Shown here: piece after piece, positions 7,514 through 16,342 of the stretch
Layout of the letters: each line of letters begins with the position of its first letter
Position numbering within the stretch: the stretch's first letter is position 1
Source of the DNA: CAZQBY01 sp964540655
GTDB lineage: Archaea > Altiarchaeota > Altiarchaeia > JAFGQM01
Direction: 5' to 3'
DNA length: 36,865 bases
Assembly (NCBI GenBank): GCA_964540655.1
Contig: CAZINR010000006.1
Location: 1-36,865 of the forward strand
Made by a program: the position numbers and the translations under genes
Notes under the pieces: generated by a model
The model's input: only the letters and a program-made list of their open reading frames with translations
Database searches by the model: none
Told to the model about the DNA's origin: nothing

Positions 7514-7938
7514 ACGAGAAGGGGCTCGCAGCGATGCTTGACGGCCTTCTGGCCTATTCGGTGGCTTTCCTAGCCATAGGCCTCATAGTCCTTTTGATGA
7601 CCGACATGCAGGATGCGGACTCCAACACCATGTACACCCTCAACGTCTGGGCCGAGGATCTGGCCAACGCGGTCGGAGAGAGCGCGATAGACCCTGCCGA
7701 CCCGTCTGTCGCCTGGAGGGGGGGCATACCCGCCCCCATACTGGAAGACCTCAACACCAGCCTGAACAACATAGCAAGGGAGAAGGGACTTTCAATATCT
7801 GTCGAAATCGGCAATTCAGAGTTGATAGATATAGGTTCGATAGAGAACTCGCAGGAAAGTGCCATCGCAAAGAGGCTGCTCATAAATCCAGCCAACGAGG
7901 ATGTCACGATTTTAACGGTAACGGTGGGAATACCATGA
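7510..7938 (+). CDS. pilin-like protein, degenerate signal (KGLAAMLD)
   Basis: The product is 142 residues, starting in an ATGA overlap. MNEKGLAAMLDGLLAYSVAFLAIGLIVLL has a basic head and KG, then a hydrophobic helix with Asp at +6 as in the gene before. The Gln at +1 is lost, so processing by the same peptidase is uncertain. The stem helix (NVWAEDLANAV) resembles its neighbour, and the rest looks beta-rich. There are no cysteines. I recognise no family. It is likely a paralogue-like component of the same surface complex that may stay as an uncleaved membrane anchor. Confidence 0.65.
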   Translation: MNEKGLAAMLDGLLAYSVAFLAIGLIVLLMTDMQDADSNTMYTLNVWAEDLANAVGESAIDPADPSVAWRGGIPAPILEDLNTSLNNIAREKGLSISVEIGNSELIDIGSIENSQESAIAKRLLINPANEDVTILTVTVGIP

Positions 7939-8285
7939 AAAGAAAGGGCTACGTTTACAGCATGCTGGTCTTCCTGATATTCATAGCCGTGTTCCTGCTT
8001 GTCATAACCAACCTCAAATCCGTCTCGGTGGTGGAGCGGTCGGCTTACGGCAGCATGGAGATCATGAAGATTTCCGAATTTGCCCGGAACGTCGAAGAAG
8101 TTTGGCCCTCTTTCAAAAGCGCTCTCCCCCTCCAGGCGAGGTGCTCTCAATTCGGCAATCGCATAGACGGCGAGTTCCCCTTTGAGACGTCGGTCACGTG
8201 CGACCAGCCGGCCTCCAGGTATCTGCTCGAATTGAGCTCTCACTCCGGGAACTATAACATAACCATGAATCTGGCTTCGATTTAA
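7935..8285 (+). CDS. pilin-like protein, most degenerate signal (KGYVYSM)
   Basis: The product is 116 residues with an ATGA overlap start. MKRKGYVYSMLVFLIFIAVFLLVITNL keeps the KG and the hydrophobic helix but has no acidic residue at +5 or +6. This recalls type II secretion GspK, the pseudopilin that lacks Glu +5, but the comparison is only by analogy. The mature part has two cysteines (ARCSQ, VTCDQ) that could form one disulfide. Last of the pilin-like genes, one base before the DUF371 gene. Confidence 0.65.
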   Translation: MKRKGYVYSMLVFLIFIAVFLLVITNLKSVSVVERSAYGSMEIMKISEFARNVEEVWPSFKSALPLQARCSQFGNRIDGEFPFETSVTCDQPASRYLLELSSHSGNYNITMNLASI

Positions 8286-8286
8286 C

Positions 8287-8700
8287 ATGCAATTATCCTT
8301 CAGAGCCCGCGGCCACCCCCATGTTTCCGCCACCCACAAGACGACTGTCGAAATAACCAAAGAGGATTTCCTCACGCCGACCGGCGACTGTATAATCGGA
8401 ATCCGTTCGGAGAAGGCTTGCGTCGACCTCGATGAGAGGCTGAAAACAGCACTCCGAAAGGGGTGTGAACTTACGATCTCCCTTGAATGCAACGGCGCTG
8501 CGGACTCAATCACGGCTTACGGCGACCCCGGCCTTACATTCACCAATCCAGCCTCCATGGTCATAAGGAAGAGCTCCTTCCTCTGCGGGCGCACCCTCTG
8601 CGTGCGCGCGGACAAGGCGGCCGGTGACTTGGATAGGACTTTAATAAAAGAATTGAAAAAGGGAGGAAAGCTCACCGTCAGGCTTTCCTGCCCCGGATGA
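8287..8700 (+). CDS. DUF371 family protein
   Basis: The product is 137 residues. The sequence has the signature of the archaeal DUF371 family as I remember it: an ARGHPHVSATHKTTVEIT start, GDCIIGI, a middle VIRKSSF, and a C-terminal half with RTLCVRADKAA. The function is unknown. It is soluble and cytosolic, with no signal. It starts one base after the last pilin-like gene and ends the operon, so it is probably co-transcribed with the filament genes. The linkage may be accidental because this is a widely conserved archaeal housekeeping-type protein. Confidence 0.85.
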   Translation: MQLSFRARGHPHVSATHKTTVEITKEDFLTPTGDCIIGIRSEKACVDLDERLKTALRKGCELTISLECNGAADSITAYGDPGLTFTNPASMVIRKSSFLCGRTLCVRADKAAGDLDRTLIKELKKGGKLTVRLSCPG

Positions 8701-8704
8701 CCGG

Positions 8705-10966
8705 CTAGAAAGCCATCTCCGGATAGGGGTAATAAACCCCGCCTCCCCCTTCGTAGGGCAGCTCCACCTCGTTTATCTTCTCAGCCGGCACGTTCAAATC
8801 ACTCATCACGACTTTGCTGTCGGATATCGTGTAGAGGACGTCATCCATGTACAGGGAGCGCTTCACCGAAAGCGGCGAGCTGAAGTAGTAGCCGCTTTTA
8901 GCTAGCGCGTCATCATCATCGTCAAGATGTGTTACCCTGCCCCTCAGGCTGAAGCCGCCCTCTAGAGAGATGTCATAGACATATGCTCCCTGGAAGGTGA
9001 ACTCCCCCTCCATGCTCTTCCAGTCTTCGTCGTCCTTGTGCTCATCCGGCACCTCCGCCACCAACATTGGTATCACAAGGAGCCCCTTGCTTCGGTCGAA
9101 GAGGAAAGCCTTGTGGTCCTGCGTGGCCTCCGATTCTGTCCCGCGGTCGCCTATGACCTCCTTGTGCATCTCCACTGGGTGTTCGACGTCAGTGACATCG
9201 AATATCGCCAGTTTGACTCCCTGGACGGCGGTGTAATAGACCGCATCGCTTGAGTGTATCTTGTCGGCGTCCACACTCTCGTCCACCTCCTTGCCTATAC
9301 CAATAAGGTGGTTCTCATCATAAGGGTGCAGGTAGTCCGAGTATCCCGGTATCTTCAGCTTGCCCAGAAGCTCGGGTTCATCGGGGTCCGAAAGGTCGAT
9401 TACGAACAGCGGGTCCACCCTCTTGAAGGTCACCATGTAAGCCTTTTCCCCCATGAACCTCACCGAGTAGATGCTCTCTCCCGGCGCGATGTCCTCGATT
9501 TTGCCTATGACCTCCAACTCCGGATTCATGACGTATAGATGGTTGGCCTGGTCGCCACTGTGTTTCTGAGTGGTCGTCGCTATCCTGAAGTTGCCGTCGT
9601 ACTCGTCCATGGAGAACTGGTTCAGCACGCTGCCGGGGACGCTGCCCGTAGCCTTCGGTGTTATCTCGCCGCCGTCTATCGATATCCTGCTGACCACCGT
9701 CTGCTCCCTGTTTCTCTCAAACTCCTCGCGCAGCTCTTCCATCTCGCCGCCTATCATGTCCTGGAACTCCTGAGCCTCTTCCCCATCCAAGTTGGCTATG
9801 TACTCCTTTATCACCAGGAGCTTTTCGAACTTCTTTGTATACTCTCCTTTGTCCGAAGCCTCGATGTCTGCTATCTCGTCCTGCAGGCCCTCCGGGAGAT
9901 TGGGTATCACCACCTCGTCGTAGACCCTGTCCATGAGCTCCTGCTCGCTCATCCACTTGCTCCTTGTGACGTAGATGTTGTCCATGGAGACGTACATGTC
10001 CTGCGCGCTCCCCATGACGAAGAACTTTCTGTTCGGGCTCTCGTCCGTCTGCGTGTTGACAGCCAGGACCGTCGTGAAGCGGTAGGAGTTGTCGGGGATG
10101 TCCCAGTAGTATACATCCGGGAACCCCTTATCCATCGCCTCTCCGTCGACAGTCACCTCGGGAACCTCTATCTCCCTTGTCAGGCACTCCAGCGAGTCGA
10201 CCTCATCACCGCCGTAATAGTAGCTGTAGCAGGGCCGGTAGTAGATAGGCTCGTTGACAACGACATAGACATAGCCGCCTATCATCCTCGAGTCGAAATA
10301 GCTTCCCTTTACCGCCACTTCCTGCTCTAGCGCGGGGTCTTCCCTGTCAGAGATGTCATAGATGCGGACTATCGCCCTTCCGCTCGAGCCGTAATAGTAT
10401 GGCGCAATCTCTCTAGCCCCCCCATCGTAATTGTAATCCTGAATGAAGACTATCAACCGGTCTCCGTTGATGTAGATCTCAGACGGCGTCCCACTCCCGA
10501 ATTCTATACTTGAGAGTATCTCCGCGTCCTCCGGCGGATAGGCGTCCAGTATGACGACCTTGTTGCCGCTGACCACATAGATGTACTTCCCGTCGTTTTT
10601 GACTATATCCGCTTCATCAACGCCCTCCACCTGGATGTTGGTGGTCGAGTACTCCGAGGCCTTGGACTGGGGGGCGGCGCTCGGAGCTGCGCCCGCCGCA
10701 GCGTCCACGGCCACCGATTCCAGCATCATGCCGCGTCCGTAGTATCCGCCATAAGAGCCCCCGCTCTCCGCAGAGTATTTTATGAAAGAGCTTAGCTCCG
10801 ATTGCGAAGCGAACTTCTTCAAAGTCTCATCTGTCTGTCCGCCATCGTCCCCTCCGGGCCCCTCGCCCGGCCCCCCCTTCGGAGGAACAAGGCTGACCAT
10901 TAAGGCCAGGGCCACTACTGTTACCGCTATCGCAGCCAATCCCATGATTTCTTTCCTGTCTGTCAT
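8705..10966 (-). CDS. membrane-anchored beta-propeller protein
   Basis: The product is 753 residues. One N-terminal transmembrane helix (about 8-28) is followed by a Gly/Pro-rich linker (30-47) and a long exported region. From about residue 105, TTNIQVEGVDEADIVKNDGK and repeated VVSGN/YVVV strands match the secreted beta-propeller domain family found in archaea and some bacteria (Pfam Beta_propel, by memory). An insertion around 370-470 is helical and charged (EELREEFERNREQ). The function of the family is unknown. The gene starts one base after the stop of the VIT/vWA gene (TAAGATG), so the two surface proteins are made together and may interact. It is convergent with the filament operon, 4 bases from the DUF371 stop. 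Confidence 0.85.
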   Translation of the reverse strand: MTDRKEIMGLAAIAVTVVALALMVSLVPPKGGPGEGPGGDDGGQTDETLKKFASQSELSSFIKYSAESGGSYGGYYGRGMMLESVAVDAAAGAAPSAAPQSKASEYSTTNIQVEGVDEADIVKNDGKYIYVVSGNKVVILDAYPPEDAEILSSIEFGSGTPSEIYINGDRLIVFIQDYNYDGGAREIAPYYYGSSGRAIVRIYDISDREDPALEQEVAVKGSYFDSRMIGGYVYVVVNEPIYYRPCYSYYYGGDEVDSLECLTREIEVPEVTVDGEAMDKGFPDVYYWDIPDNSYRFTTVLAVNTQTDESPNRKFFVMGSAQDMYVSMDNIYVTRSKWMSEQELMDRVYDEVVIPNLPEGLQDEIADIEASDKGEYTKKFEKLLVIKEYIANLDGEEAQEFQDMIGGEMEELREEFERNREQTVVSRISIDGGEITPKATGSVPGSVLNQFSMDEYDGNFRIATTTQKHSGDQANHLYVMNPELEVIGKIEDIAPGESIYSVRFMGEKAYMVTFKRVDPLFVIDLSDPDEPELLGKLKIPGYSDYLHPYDENHLIGIGKEVDESVDADKIHSSDAVYYTAVQGVKLAIFDVTDVEHPVEMHKEVIGDRGTESEATQDHKAFLFDRSKGLLVIPMLVAEVPDEHKDDEDWKSMEGEFTFQGAYVYDISLEGGFSLRGRVTHLDDDDDALAKSGYYFSSPLSVKRSLYMDDVLYTISDSKVVMSDLNVPAEKINEVELPYEGGGGVYYPYPEMAF

Positions 10967-10967
10967 C

Positions 10968-13514
10968 TTATTCCCTTGATTTGTTTTTACCAGTAATCCT
11001 CTTGATTGAAACGGCTATGGACAGCAGCACGATCACGACTGCCACCATGACTACGAGAGACGTGAAGTCCTGCCCCTCGCCCCGCGTCGGCATCTCTGCC
11101 GGCCCAGCCTCGCAGTCTGCCGGACAGCTTGCCGGAGTCTCCGGGTCATCGCAAACGCCGTCTCCGCAGACTTCGCCCTGCCCGCCCGGCGGTTCCCAGC
11201 CCGGGTCGCGGACTGGCGCGCAGGCCCCGTCAACGCATTCGCAGCCTGTTATGCCCTGCTCTTCAGGGCAGTCGGCCTGCCTTATGCACTGGATAGAGCC
11301 GGGCTCGCCGCAGGTGCATGCGCAGCTCAGCTCGCAGTCGGAGTCGACGGCGCATTGCCAACCGGGCTCTTCTTCGCCCATGCCCAGGTCGCCTATTGCG
11401 TCTTCCGCACCCGCATAGCTCTCATCCACCTTGATGCAGGTGCCGCCGACGCAGGCTATGATGTTCTTGCCGACGGCGAAATACTGCCCCAGTCCGGGGT
11501 TCGCGGCAAGCGTGTCGAAGTAGGCCTCGCTGCCGTATTTCAGATTCAGCGTAACGTCGCCCTCTTCATACTCGGTGTCCGTCATTATGCCGTCTTTCTC
11601 TATGAATGTCTTCTTGCCGACATGCCTGATGGTGACTGCCCGGCCCTCTGAGTCGTAGACGGTCTCCTCGGCCTCCCCGGCCGCGTTAGCGCCTTTGTAA
11701 GAGCCTATGTCCTGGCTGGCCGTCACCGCGTCGAAGCCCGCCTGCGGTGCGAGGCTCTCCTGAAGCTCTCTCCGCCAGTCTCCGGCGGGCTCGTCCTCAA
11801 GTATCAGGAAAGACGTGTACGGCGTGGCGATGCCATACCTCTTCGACAGCTCGACTATCTCCTCGATGAGCTCGTCGCCCTCGCCCTCCAGCCTGATTTC
11901 ATCCAACAGGTAGCCTATCTTCCTCGTGGCCCACAGGCGGGGCAGGAAATCATTGTCACTCCTTTCTGAGGGGAGGTATGCGCCGTATCTCAGCGTATTC
12001 TTCACGCCCGATATCTCGCCCCTGAGGCTCAGAGTCGTCTGACCGCTGCCGGTGTACTGCCCGAAGACCAGTATCTGCGTCCCTTTGAATATGTCGGGGA
12101 GCTCTTTGGGATACATCTCCTTCACCCTCACGCCGTCGAACCCGATTGATATGTCAGAGAGGACGGGGTTGTCCACCTTCTCGTAAAACCGGCTTACCTT
12201 CTCCTCTATGCTCTCGTCTTCCACCACGTATTCGGAAACGCCGTGGTTCTGGATGGATAATTTATCCAGGAGATGTGTGTTGACATCGTAACCCACCCCG
12301 AACACGAAAATCTTGGCGTTCTCGTTCTCGGCAGCTACATCCCCGAGAATCTCGTTTATGTCGGTGATGCCCACAGTGGGTTCGCCGTCCGTCAGGAATA
12401 TGATTATCTTTGGTCGGTCGTCCGATGGGAGCATACCGAGAGCTTCCAGAAGGCCTCCATGTATGTCTGTTCCGCCCAGGGCCTCTATGCCGTCCACGAA
12501 ATCGACGGCATCTGCTATGTTGCCGCTGCCGGCCGGCTCCATGGCATCCTTGTATGCCGTGACCCCGGTGCTGAATGTCACCAGCCCGAAGCGGTCCCCC
12601 TCGTTCAGGCTGTTAAGTGTGAATTTGAGCGCTTCCTTGGCCTGCTCTATCTTGTCCCCGGACATGGAGCCGGACTTGTCCAGCACGAAGACCACGTCCT
12701 TCTCGATCACATCGCCCTCGTCCAGCTGGAACTTGGGGGCCAGCATGAGCAGGAAATAGCCTGTTTCACCCTCTTTGTGGGTAATCAGGTTGACCCCGAT
12801 ATCGTCGTCTGACACGGCGTATATGAGCTTGAAATCCTTGTCCGGCTTCACGTCCTCCGCTTCGTAGCTAACCTCCACCCTGTAATCGCTCATGCGCGTT
12901 ATCTCCACCTCGTGGGTGGGCGAGTAGACGCTCTTTATGGGCACGTTCGATTCCAGCACTACGTTTATGACGACCTCCTCCATGGGTTTGGAAGAGAACC
13001 GCTCTATGTCCAGCGGATATATGTATTCGCAAATCCCGCTCTCGCAGGATATCACCTCCGAGTAGTCCATCTTGACCCGCTTGTCGCTGTTGCCCTCTAT
13101 GGGATAGACCCTCGCCTTGAAGGTGTTGCGGTCCACATATTCCAATAGCCCCGGGTCTATGAGCTTCCTGACCAGGTCCTCATATATCTCTCTGGCTTCG
13201 TCCGCTTCGAGTATCTCCCCCTGCAACTCCTCATCATCCACGTACATCGAGAACTTCTGTATGGAAGCGCCCTCCGGGAGCGGGAATAGGTAAGTCCCCT
13301 CTATGTCCCAGTAATTGGGGTTATGGAAGATTTGGTCGATTTTCGTCTCAGTGAACTGGTTGTCTATGCTCACGTCCACGTGGTGGTATTCCACCTCCAG
13401 ATACTCGGGCCTCGGGAAGTCCGGGACCGGCTCGGGGATTATCATCCCGTCGGCGTAGGCGCCGATGCTCATAATAACCGCACATAACGCGACCAGCGCG
13501 AGCGTTCGTTTCAT
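10968..13514 (-). CDS. VIT and von Willebrand A domain surface protein
   Basis: The product is 848 residues: signal peptide (1-21), VIT domain (about 30-160), vWA domain (about 272-440), an unassigned region, a Cys-rich part (about 690-800), and a C-terminal transmembrane helix with a basic tail (KRITGKNKSRE). The metal-ion site of the vWA domain is complete: D279-K-S281-G-S283, Thr 349 and Asp 376 (TDGEP). The layout copies inter-alpha-trypsin-inhibitor-type proteins, which bind matrix or protein partners. The Cys-rich part ends in one CGDGVCDDPE...CPADC unit, the same repeat seen ten times in the 19.0-20.9 kb gene. It is followed by the beta-propeller gene and preceded, 93 bases away, by two small Cys-rich genes. 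Confidence 0.9.
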   Translation of the reverse strand: MKRTLALVALCAVIMSIGAYADGMIIPEPVPDFPRPEYLEVEYHHVDVSIDNQFTETKIDQIFHNPNYWDIEGTYLFPLPEGASIQKFSMYVDDEELQGEILEADEAREIYEDLVRKLIDPGLLEYVDRNTFKARVYPIEGNSDKRVKMDYSEVISCESGICEYIYPLDIERFSSKPMEEVVINVVLESNVPIKSVYSPTHEVEITRMSDYRVEVSYEAEDVKPDKDFKLIYAVSDDDIGVNLITHKEGETGYFLLMLAPKFQLDEGDVIEKDVVFVLDKSGSMSGDKIEQAKEALKFTLNSLNEGDRFGLVTFSTGVTAYKDAMEPAGSGNIADAVDFVDGIEALGGTDIHGGLLEALGMLPSDDRPKIIIFLTDGEPTVGITDINEILGDVAAENENAKIFVFGVGYDVNTHLLDKLSIQNHGVSEYVVEDESIEEKVSRFYEKVDNPVLSDISIGFDGVRVKEMYPKELPDIFKGTQILVFGQYTGSGQTTLSLRGEISGVKNTLRYGAYLPSERSDNDFLPRLWATRKIGYLLDEIRLEGEGDELIEEIVELSKRYGIATPYTSFLILEDEPAGDWRRELQESLAPQAGFDAVTASQDIGSYKGANAAGEAEETVYDSEGRAVTIRHVGKKTFIEKDGIMTDTEYEEGDVTLNLKYGSEAYFDTLAANPGLGQYFAVGKNIIACVGGTCIKVDESYAGAEDAIGDLGMGEEEPGWQCAVDSDCELSCACTCGEPGSIQCIRQADCPEEQGITGCECVDGACAPVRDPGWEPPGGQGEVCGDGVCDDPETPASCPADCEAGPAEMPTRGEGQDFTSLVVMVAVVIVLLSIAVSIKRITGKNKSRE

Positions 13515-13607
13515 TTTGACTATTAATAACTGGGAACCATACTAAAGTCTTCTCTGGAACGGTCGAATGCGGAATCGTCCCAGGCCGCATGTTTCTCCAG
13601 TTTAGAA

Positions 13608-14036
13608 TCAGATGTTTTCCATGCAGGAAAGATACGATTCAGTCTCCTCCCACCCGCATCTGCCTCCGATGCACCGGCAGTTGCTGCTCCTGAGGCACTC
13701 ATATTCCCGCTTGAACTCGCAGGTGGTTATGACCGGCTCCGGAGAGCATATCTGGTCCGAGCACCCGGTTATCATGCAGTCTCTGTCGACCCGGCATTCA
13801 GCGCCTGTGCCGCCATCATCCCCGTCCGGTCCAGATGTGTCGCATTCCCACACGCATACGTTATCCTGGCATTCCCATCCGCCTACGCACTCTGCGTGAG
13901 GCAACCCCTCGCAGTCCAGTGACGAGAAGCAGGAGCCTTCAGCAGCCTCCGGGCCCTCGACCATGCTTTCGAGCACGTTGAGCGATAAGAAAGCCAGTAC
14001 CAGCACGATTGCCGCATATATGGGTGTTTTATCCAT
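13608..14036 (-). CDS. anchored Cys-rich protein (142 aa)
   Basis: The start is ATG 14036, or TTG 14042 overlapping the previous stop as TTGA. An N-terminal transmembrane helix (about 7-26) is followed by two cysteine modules. The first (C-x4-DCE-x-L-x-H-x3-C ... W-x-C ... W-x-C) is the same unit that occurs twice in the next gene upstream. The second, with CRVDRDCMITGC and SDQIC, has ten cysteines and resembles, by memory, archaeal and bacterial proteins called eight-cysteine-cluster proteins. No enzyme motif is visible. It belongs to the minus-strand surface operon running from 15163. Confidence 0.7.
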   Translation of the reverse strand: MDKTPIYAAIVLVLAFLSLNVLESMVEGPEAAEGSCFSSLDCEGLPHAECVGGWECQDNVCVWECDTSGPDGDDGGTGAECRVDRDCMITGCSDQICSPEPVITTCEFKREYECLRSSNCRCIGGRCGWEETESYLSCMENI

Positions 14037-14038
14037 CT

Positions 14039-15163
14039 TCAAATCCCGCTGTTATCGAACTCCACGAACCCGTGGTTGACCACCCTGTCTGTTACCGTGA
14101 GCTCTATCAGCCCTATGTTGTACCTGCTCGTCTGGTTTGTTTCCACATCCTCCCAGCTTTGCCCCGGGGCCAGGGTTATGACCTCGCCCGCATGCTCCAA
14201 TGCGACGGTCCCGTCGTCCCAGACCCGGGCTATCTTGTCTCCGCTCACCTTTGCGGGTATGGAGTAGACTGGCGAAAGGCCCGTGGCAGCTCCGCTTCCC
14301 GCGTCTCCGCTGAGGCTCTCGCCGCTTCCGTACACCAGCAGCATGTCTTCAGATTCGACGTCTATGTTCGCATCCAGAACGCGCTCTTTCTCGTTGAAGA
14401 AATATGTCGGGAAGTCTATGAACATGAATGGATAGTCTCCCGCAATCAGCTCCCCGTAGGTGTTCTTGTGCTGCTCCACGAACAGCACCCTGCCTTCCTT
14501 TTTCCCCACCGTTATGCGCGCCTCCCCCAGCTTCTCGATTGGCTGGCCTTCGTGTTCCACCCCGTATACTTCGACCTTGTAAGTGCCCGGGAGAAGCGAA
14601 GTCTCGGCTTCTATCTCGTAGCTGCACATGCACTTGCACATCTCCCCCTCGTTGACCTCCGTTATCCTGATCAGATTGCCCTCTATCTCCATCTCCAGCT
14701 CGATGTCGGCGCAGCAGACGTAGTCGAGGACCTGCTCCATGCGCATCCCGTTCGCGGTCTCGAATATCTCCAAGCTGTTCCCCATCCTGACTCCTTCCTC
14801 GCACTCGCCTACTTCATACTCCAGCTCCGGCTCACCGGAGCCGACCTCGCAGGCCCAGGAGCATTCGCCGCCTTGGCAGACCCATTCCCCCTCGCACATA
14901 ATGTGGGGGAGGTCCAAATCTTCGCAGTCGGAGGCCGTCACGCAGGATGTGTCAGGTGGCTCTTCGCACTCCCAGGAGCAATAGTGGTTTAGGCAAGCCC
15001 ATTCCCCCTCGCATTCATCGTGACTCAGATCTTCGCATTCCCGGCTGGCATTGCAGAACACCCCGCCCGGCGCGGGAGCGACCAAGCCCTCCAGTACGAA
15101 TATCAGCGCCAGGACCAGTCCCAGGGCCAGAGCGAGGACCGCTATGCGAAACACGTCTTTCAT
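14039..15163 (-). CDS. anchored Cys-rich protein with two DCE-type repeats
   Basis: The product is 374 residues from ATG 15163; the longer frame from 15211 is rejected because AGGGGTGG sits 3 bases before 15163. A transmembrane helix (about 6-26) is followed by two cysteine repeats (about 36-67 and 72-106; pattern C-x4-DCE-x-L ... C-x-GEW-x-C ... CSW-x-CE), then by a region with CCADIELEMEIEG and CKCMC and a long Cys-free C-terminal domain that I do not recognise. The topology is N-in, C-out. The repeat unit is shared with the 13608-14036 gene, so the two probably arose by duplication and fold alike. First gene of a four-gene surface operon. Confidence 0.75.
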   Translation of the reverse strand: MKDVFRIAVLALALGLVLALIFVLEGLVAPAPGGVFCNASRECEDLSHDECEGEWACLNHYCSWECEEPPDTSCVTASDCEDLDLPHIMCEGEWVCQGGECSWACEVGSGEPELEYEVGECEEGVRMGNSLEIFETANGMRMEQVLDYVCCADIELEMEIEGNLIRITEVNEGEMCKCMCSYEIEAETSLLPGTYKVEVYGVEHEGQPIEKLGEARITVGKKEGRVLFVEQHKNTYGELIAGDYPFMFIDFPTYFFNEKERVLDANIDVESEDMLLVYGSGESLSGDAGSGAATGLSPVYSIPAKVSGDKIARVWDDGTVALEHAGEVITLAPGQSWEDVETNQTSRYNIGLIELTVTDRVVNHGFVEFDNSGI

Positions 15164-15210
15164 TTCCACCCCTGCCGTATTATAAAGGTTCAAGCAATTA
15201 AAATAAATCA

Positions 15211-15218
15211 TTTTTATA
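15211..15218. promoter_or_regulatory. shared TATA element of two divergent operons
   Basis: TTTTTATA reads as a TATA box both ways. It lies about 27 bp before the mscS ATG at 15242 (leaderless) and about 50 bp before the Cys-rich gene start at 15163, which has its own Shine-Dalgarno. One element could serve both directions. Confidence 0.45.
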
Positions 15219-15241
15219 ACGGGCTAATCTAACTAATCTCC

Positions 15242-16330
15242 ATGGCTTTCGACCTCCTTTCTATGGAGTTGGGGTTCCTGACGGAGACCTCCTATTTTGG
15301 CAACACAATCTGGCAGTATTTGCTGTTTCTGATTACCGTAGCCATATCCTTCGTAATAGGAAAGACCGTCTATTACATACTCAAGCACAGGCTTCATTCA
15401 ATGGCCCAAAAGACCCAGAACCGGCTCGACGATGTCCTGATAAAGATCCTGCAGGGACCCCTGGTACTTGCGCTTGTTCTGATGGGACTCATGATAGGCC
15501 TTGATTTCCTCACCCTGCCCGCGGAGATAGGGTCGTTCATAGACACAGTAATCTCTATACTGGTCTCGCTCACTATCCTCTGGTTCATAATCAAGCTGGT
15601 CGACGTCATAATAGACCAGTACATGCACCCGTTTGCCCAGAAGACCGAGACGGACCTGGACGAGCAGCTGCTGCCGGTGATAAAGAAGACGGTCAAGGCC
15701 ATCATACTGATATTCGGCGTGATGTCGATAGCCAGCAACTACGGCTATGACATAACAGCGGTCATAACGGGCTTGGGCATCGGCGGGATTGCGGTCGCTC
15801 TGGCGGCCAAGGACACGCTCGGCAATATCTTCGGAGGGGTCTCGATATTCGTCGACCGGCCCTTCACTATCGGCGACCGGGTCAAGATAGACGACAAGAT
15901 ATACGGAGACGTCGTCGATGTCGGCATGAGGAGCTCCAAGATAAAGAACCTCGATAACAACATCGTGATCATACCGAACTCCGTCCTTTCCAACTCCATA
16001 GTCGAGAACTATGTTCGGCCTGACAAGAAGGTCAAGCAGACCTTCAACATGGGCCTCACCTACGACACCAAGCCGGAGAAGGTGGAGGAGGCAGTCGGGA
16101 TAATAAAGGATTCCATAAAGGGCGTGGAGGGCGTCACTAAGGACGAGCCCCTGATATGGTTCACGGAATTCGGCGATTCCGCTCTGAACCTGCTGTGCAT
16201 CTACTGGATAAAATCCCTCAAATACTGGGGGACTACCAAGCACGAGATAAACCTCAAGATACTCAAGGGTCTGAACAAGGCGGGCATCGAGATAGCTTAT
16301 CCGACGCAGACCATCCATCTCGAGAAGTGA
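15242..16330 (+). CDS. mscS: MscS-family mechanosensitive channel
   Basis: The product is 362 residues. It opens under membrane tension to release solutes during osmotic downshock. Four or five transmembrane helices (near 22-47, 70-92, 100-125 and 150-190) end in the pore-lining, Gly/Ala-rich TM3 (ITGLGIGGIAVALAAKDTLG), followed by the beta domain start FGGVSIFVDRPFTIGDRV and a typical C-terminal alpha/beta domain. The length fits the five-TM archaeal type (as in MscMJ). The start lies 27 bp behind a TATA element. The acylphosphatase gene begins 12 bases after the stop, so these are probably co-transcribed. Confidence 0.93.
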   Translation: MAFDLLSMELGFLTETSYFGNTIWQYLLFLITVAISFVIGKTVYYILKHRLHSMAQKTQNRLDDVLIKILQGPLVLALVLMGLMIGLDFLTLPAEIGSFIDTVISILVSLTILWFIIKLVDVIIDQYMHPFAQKTETDLDEQLLPVIKKTVKAIILIFGVMSIASNYGYDITAVITGLGIGGIAVALAAKDTLGNIFGGVSIFVDRPFTIGDRVKIDDKIYGDVVDVGMRSSKIKNLDNNIVIIPNSVLSNSIVENYVRPDKKVKQTFNMGLTYDTKPEKVEEAVGIIKDSIKGVEGVTKDEPLIWFTEFGDSALNLLCIYWIKSLKYWGTTKHEINLKILKGLNKAGIEIAYPTQTIHLEK

Positions 16331-16342
16331 TTCTGATTCTCA

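Noticed and set aside
9539..10330. Plus-strand frame inside the beta-propeller gene
   Set aside because: It is antisense to a clear propeller domain, with no start signal and no recognisable domain.
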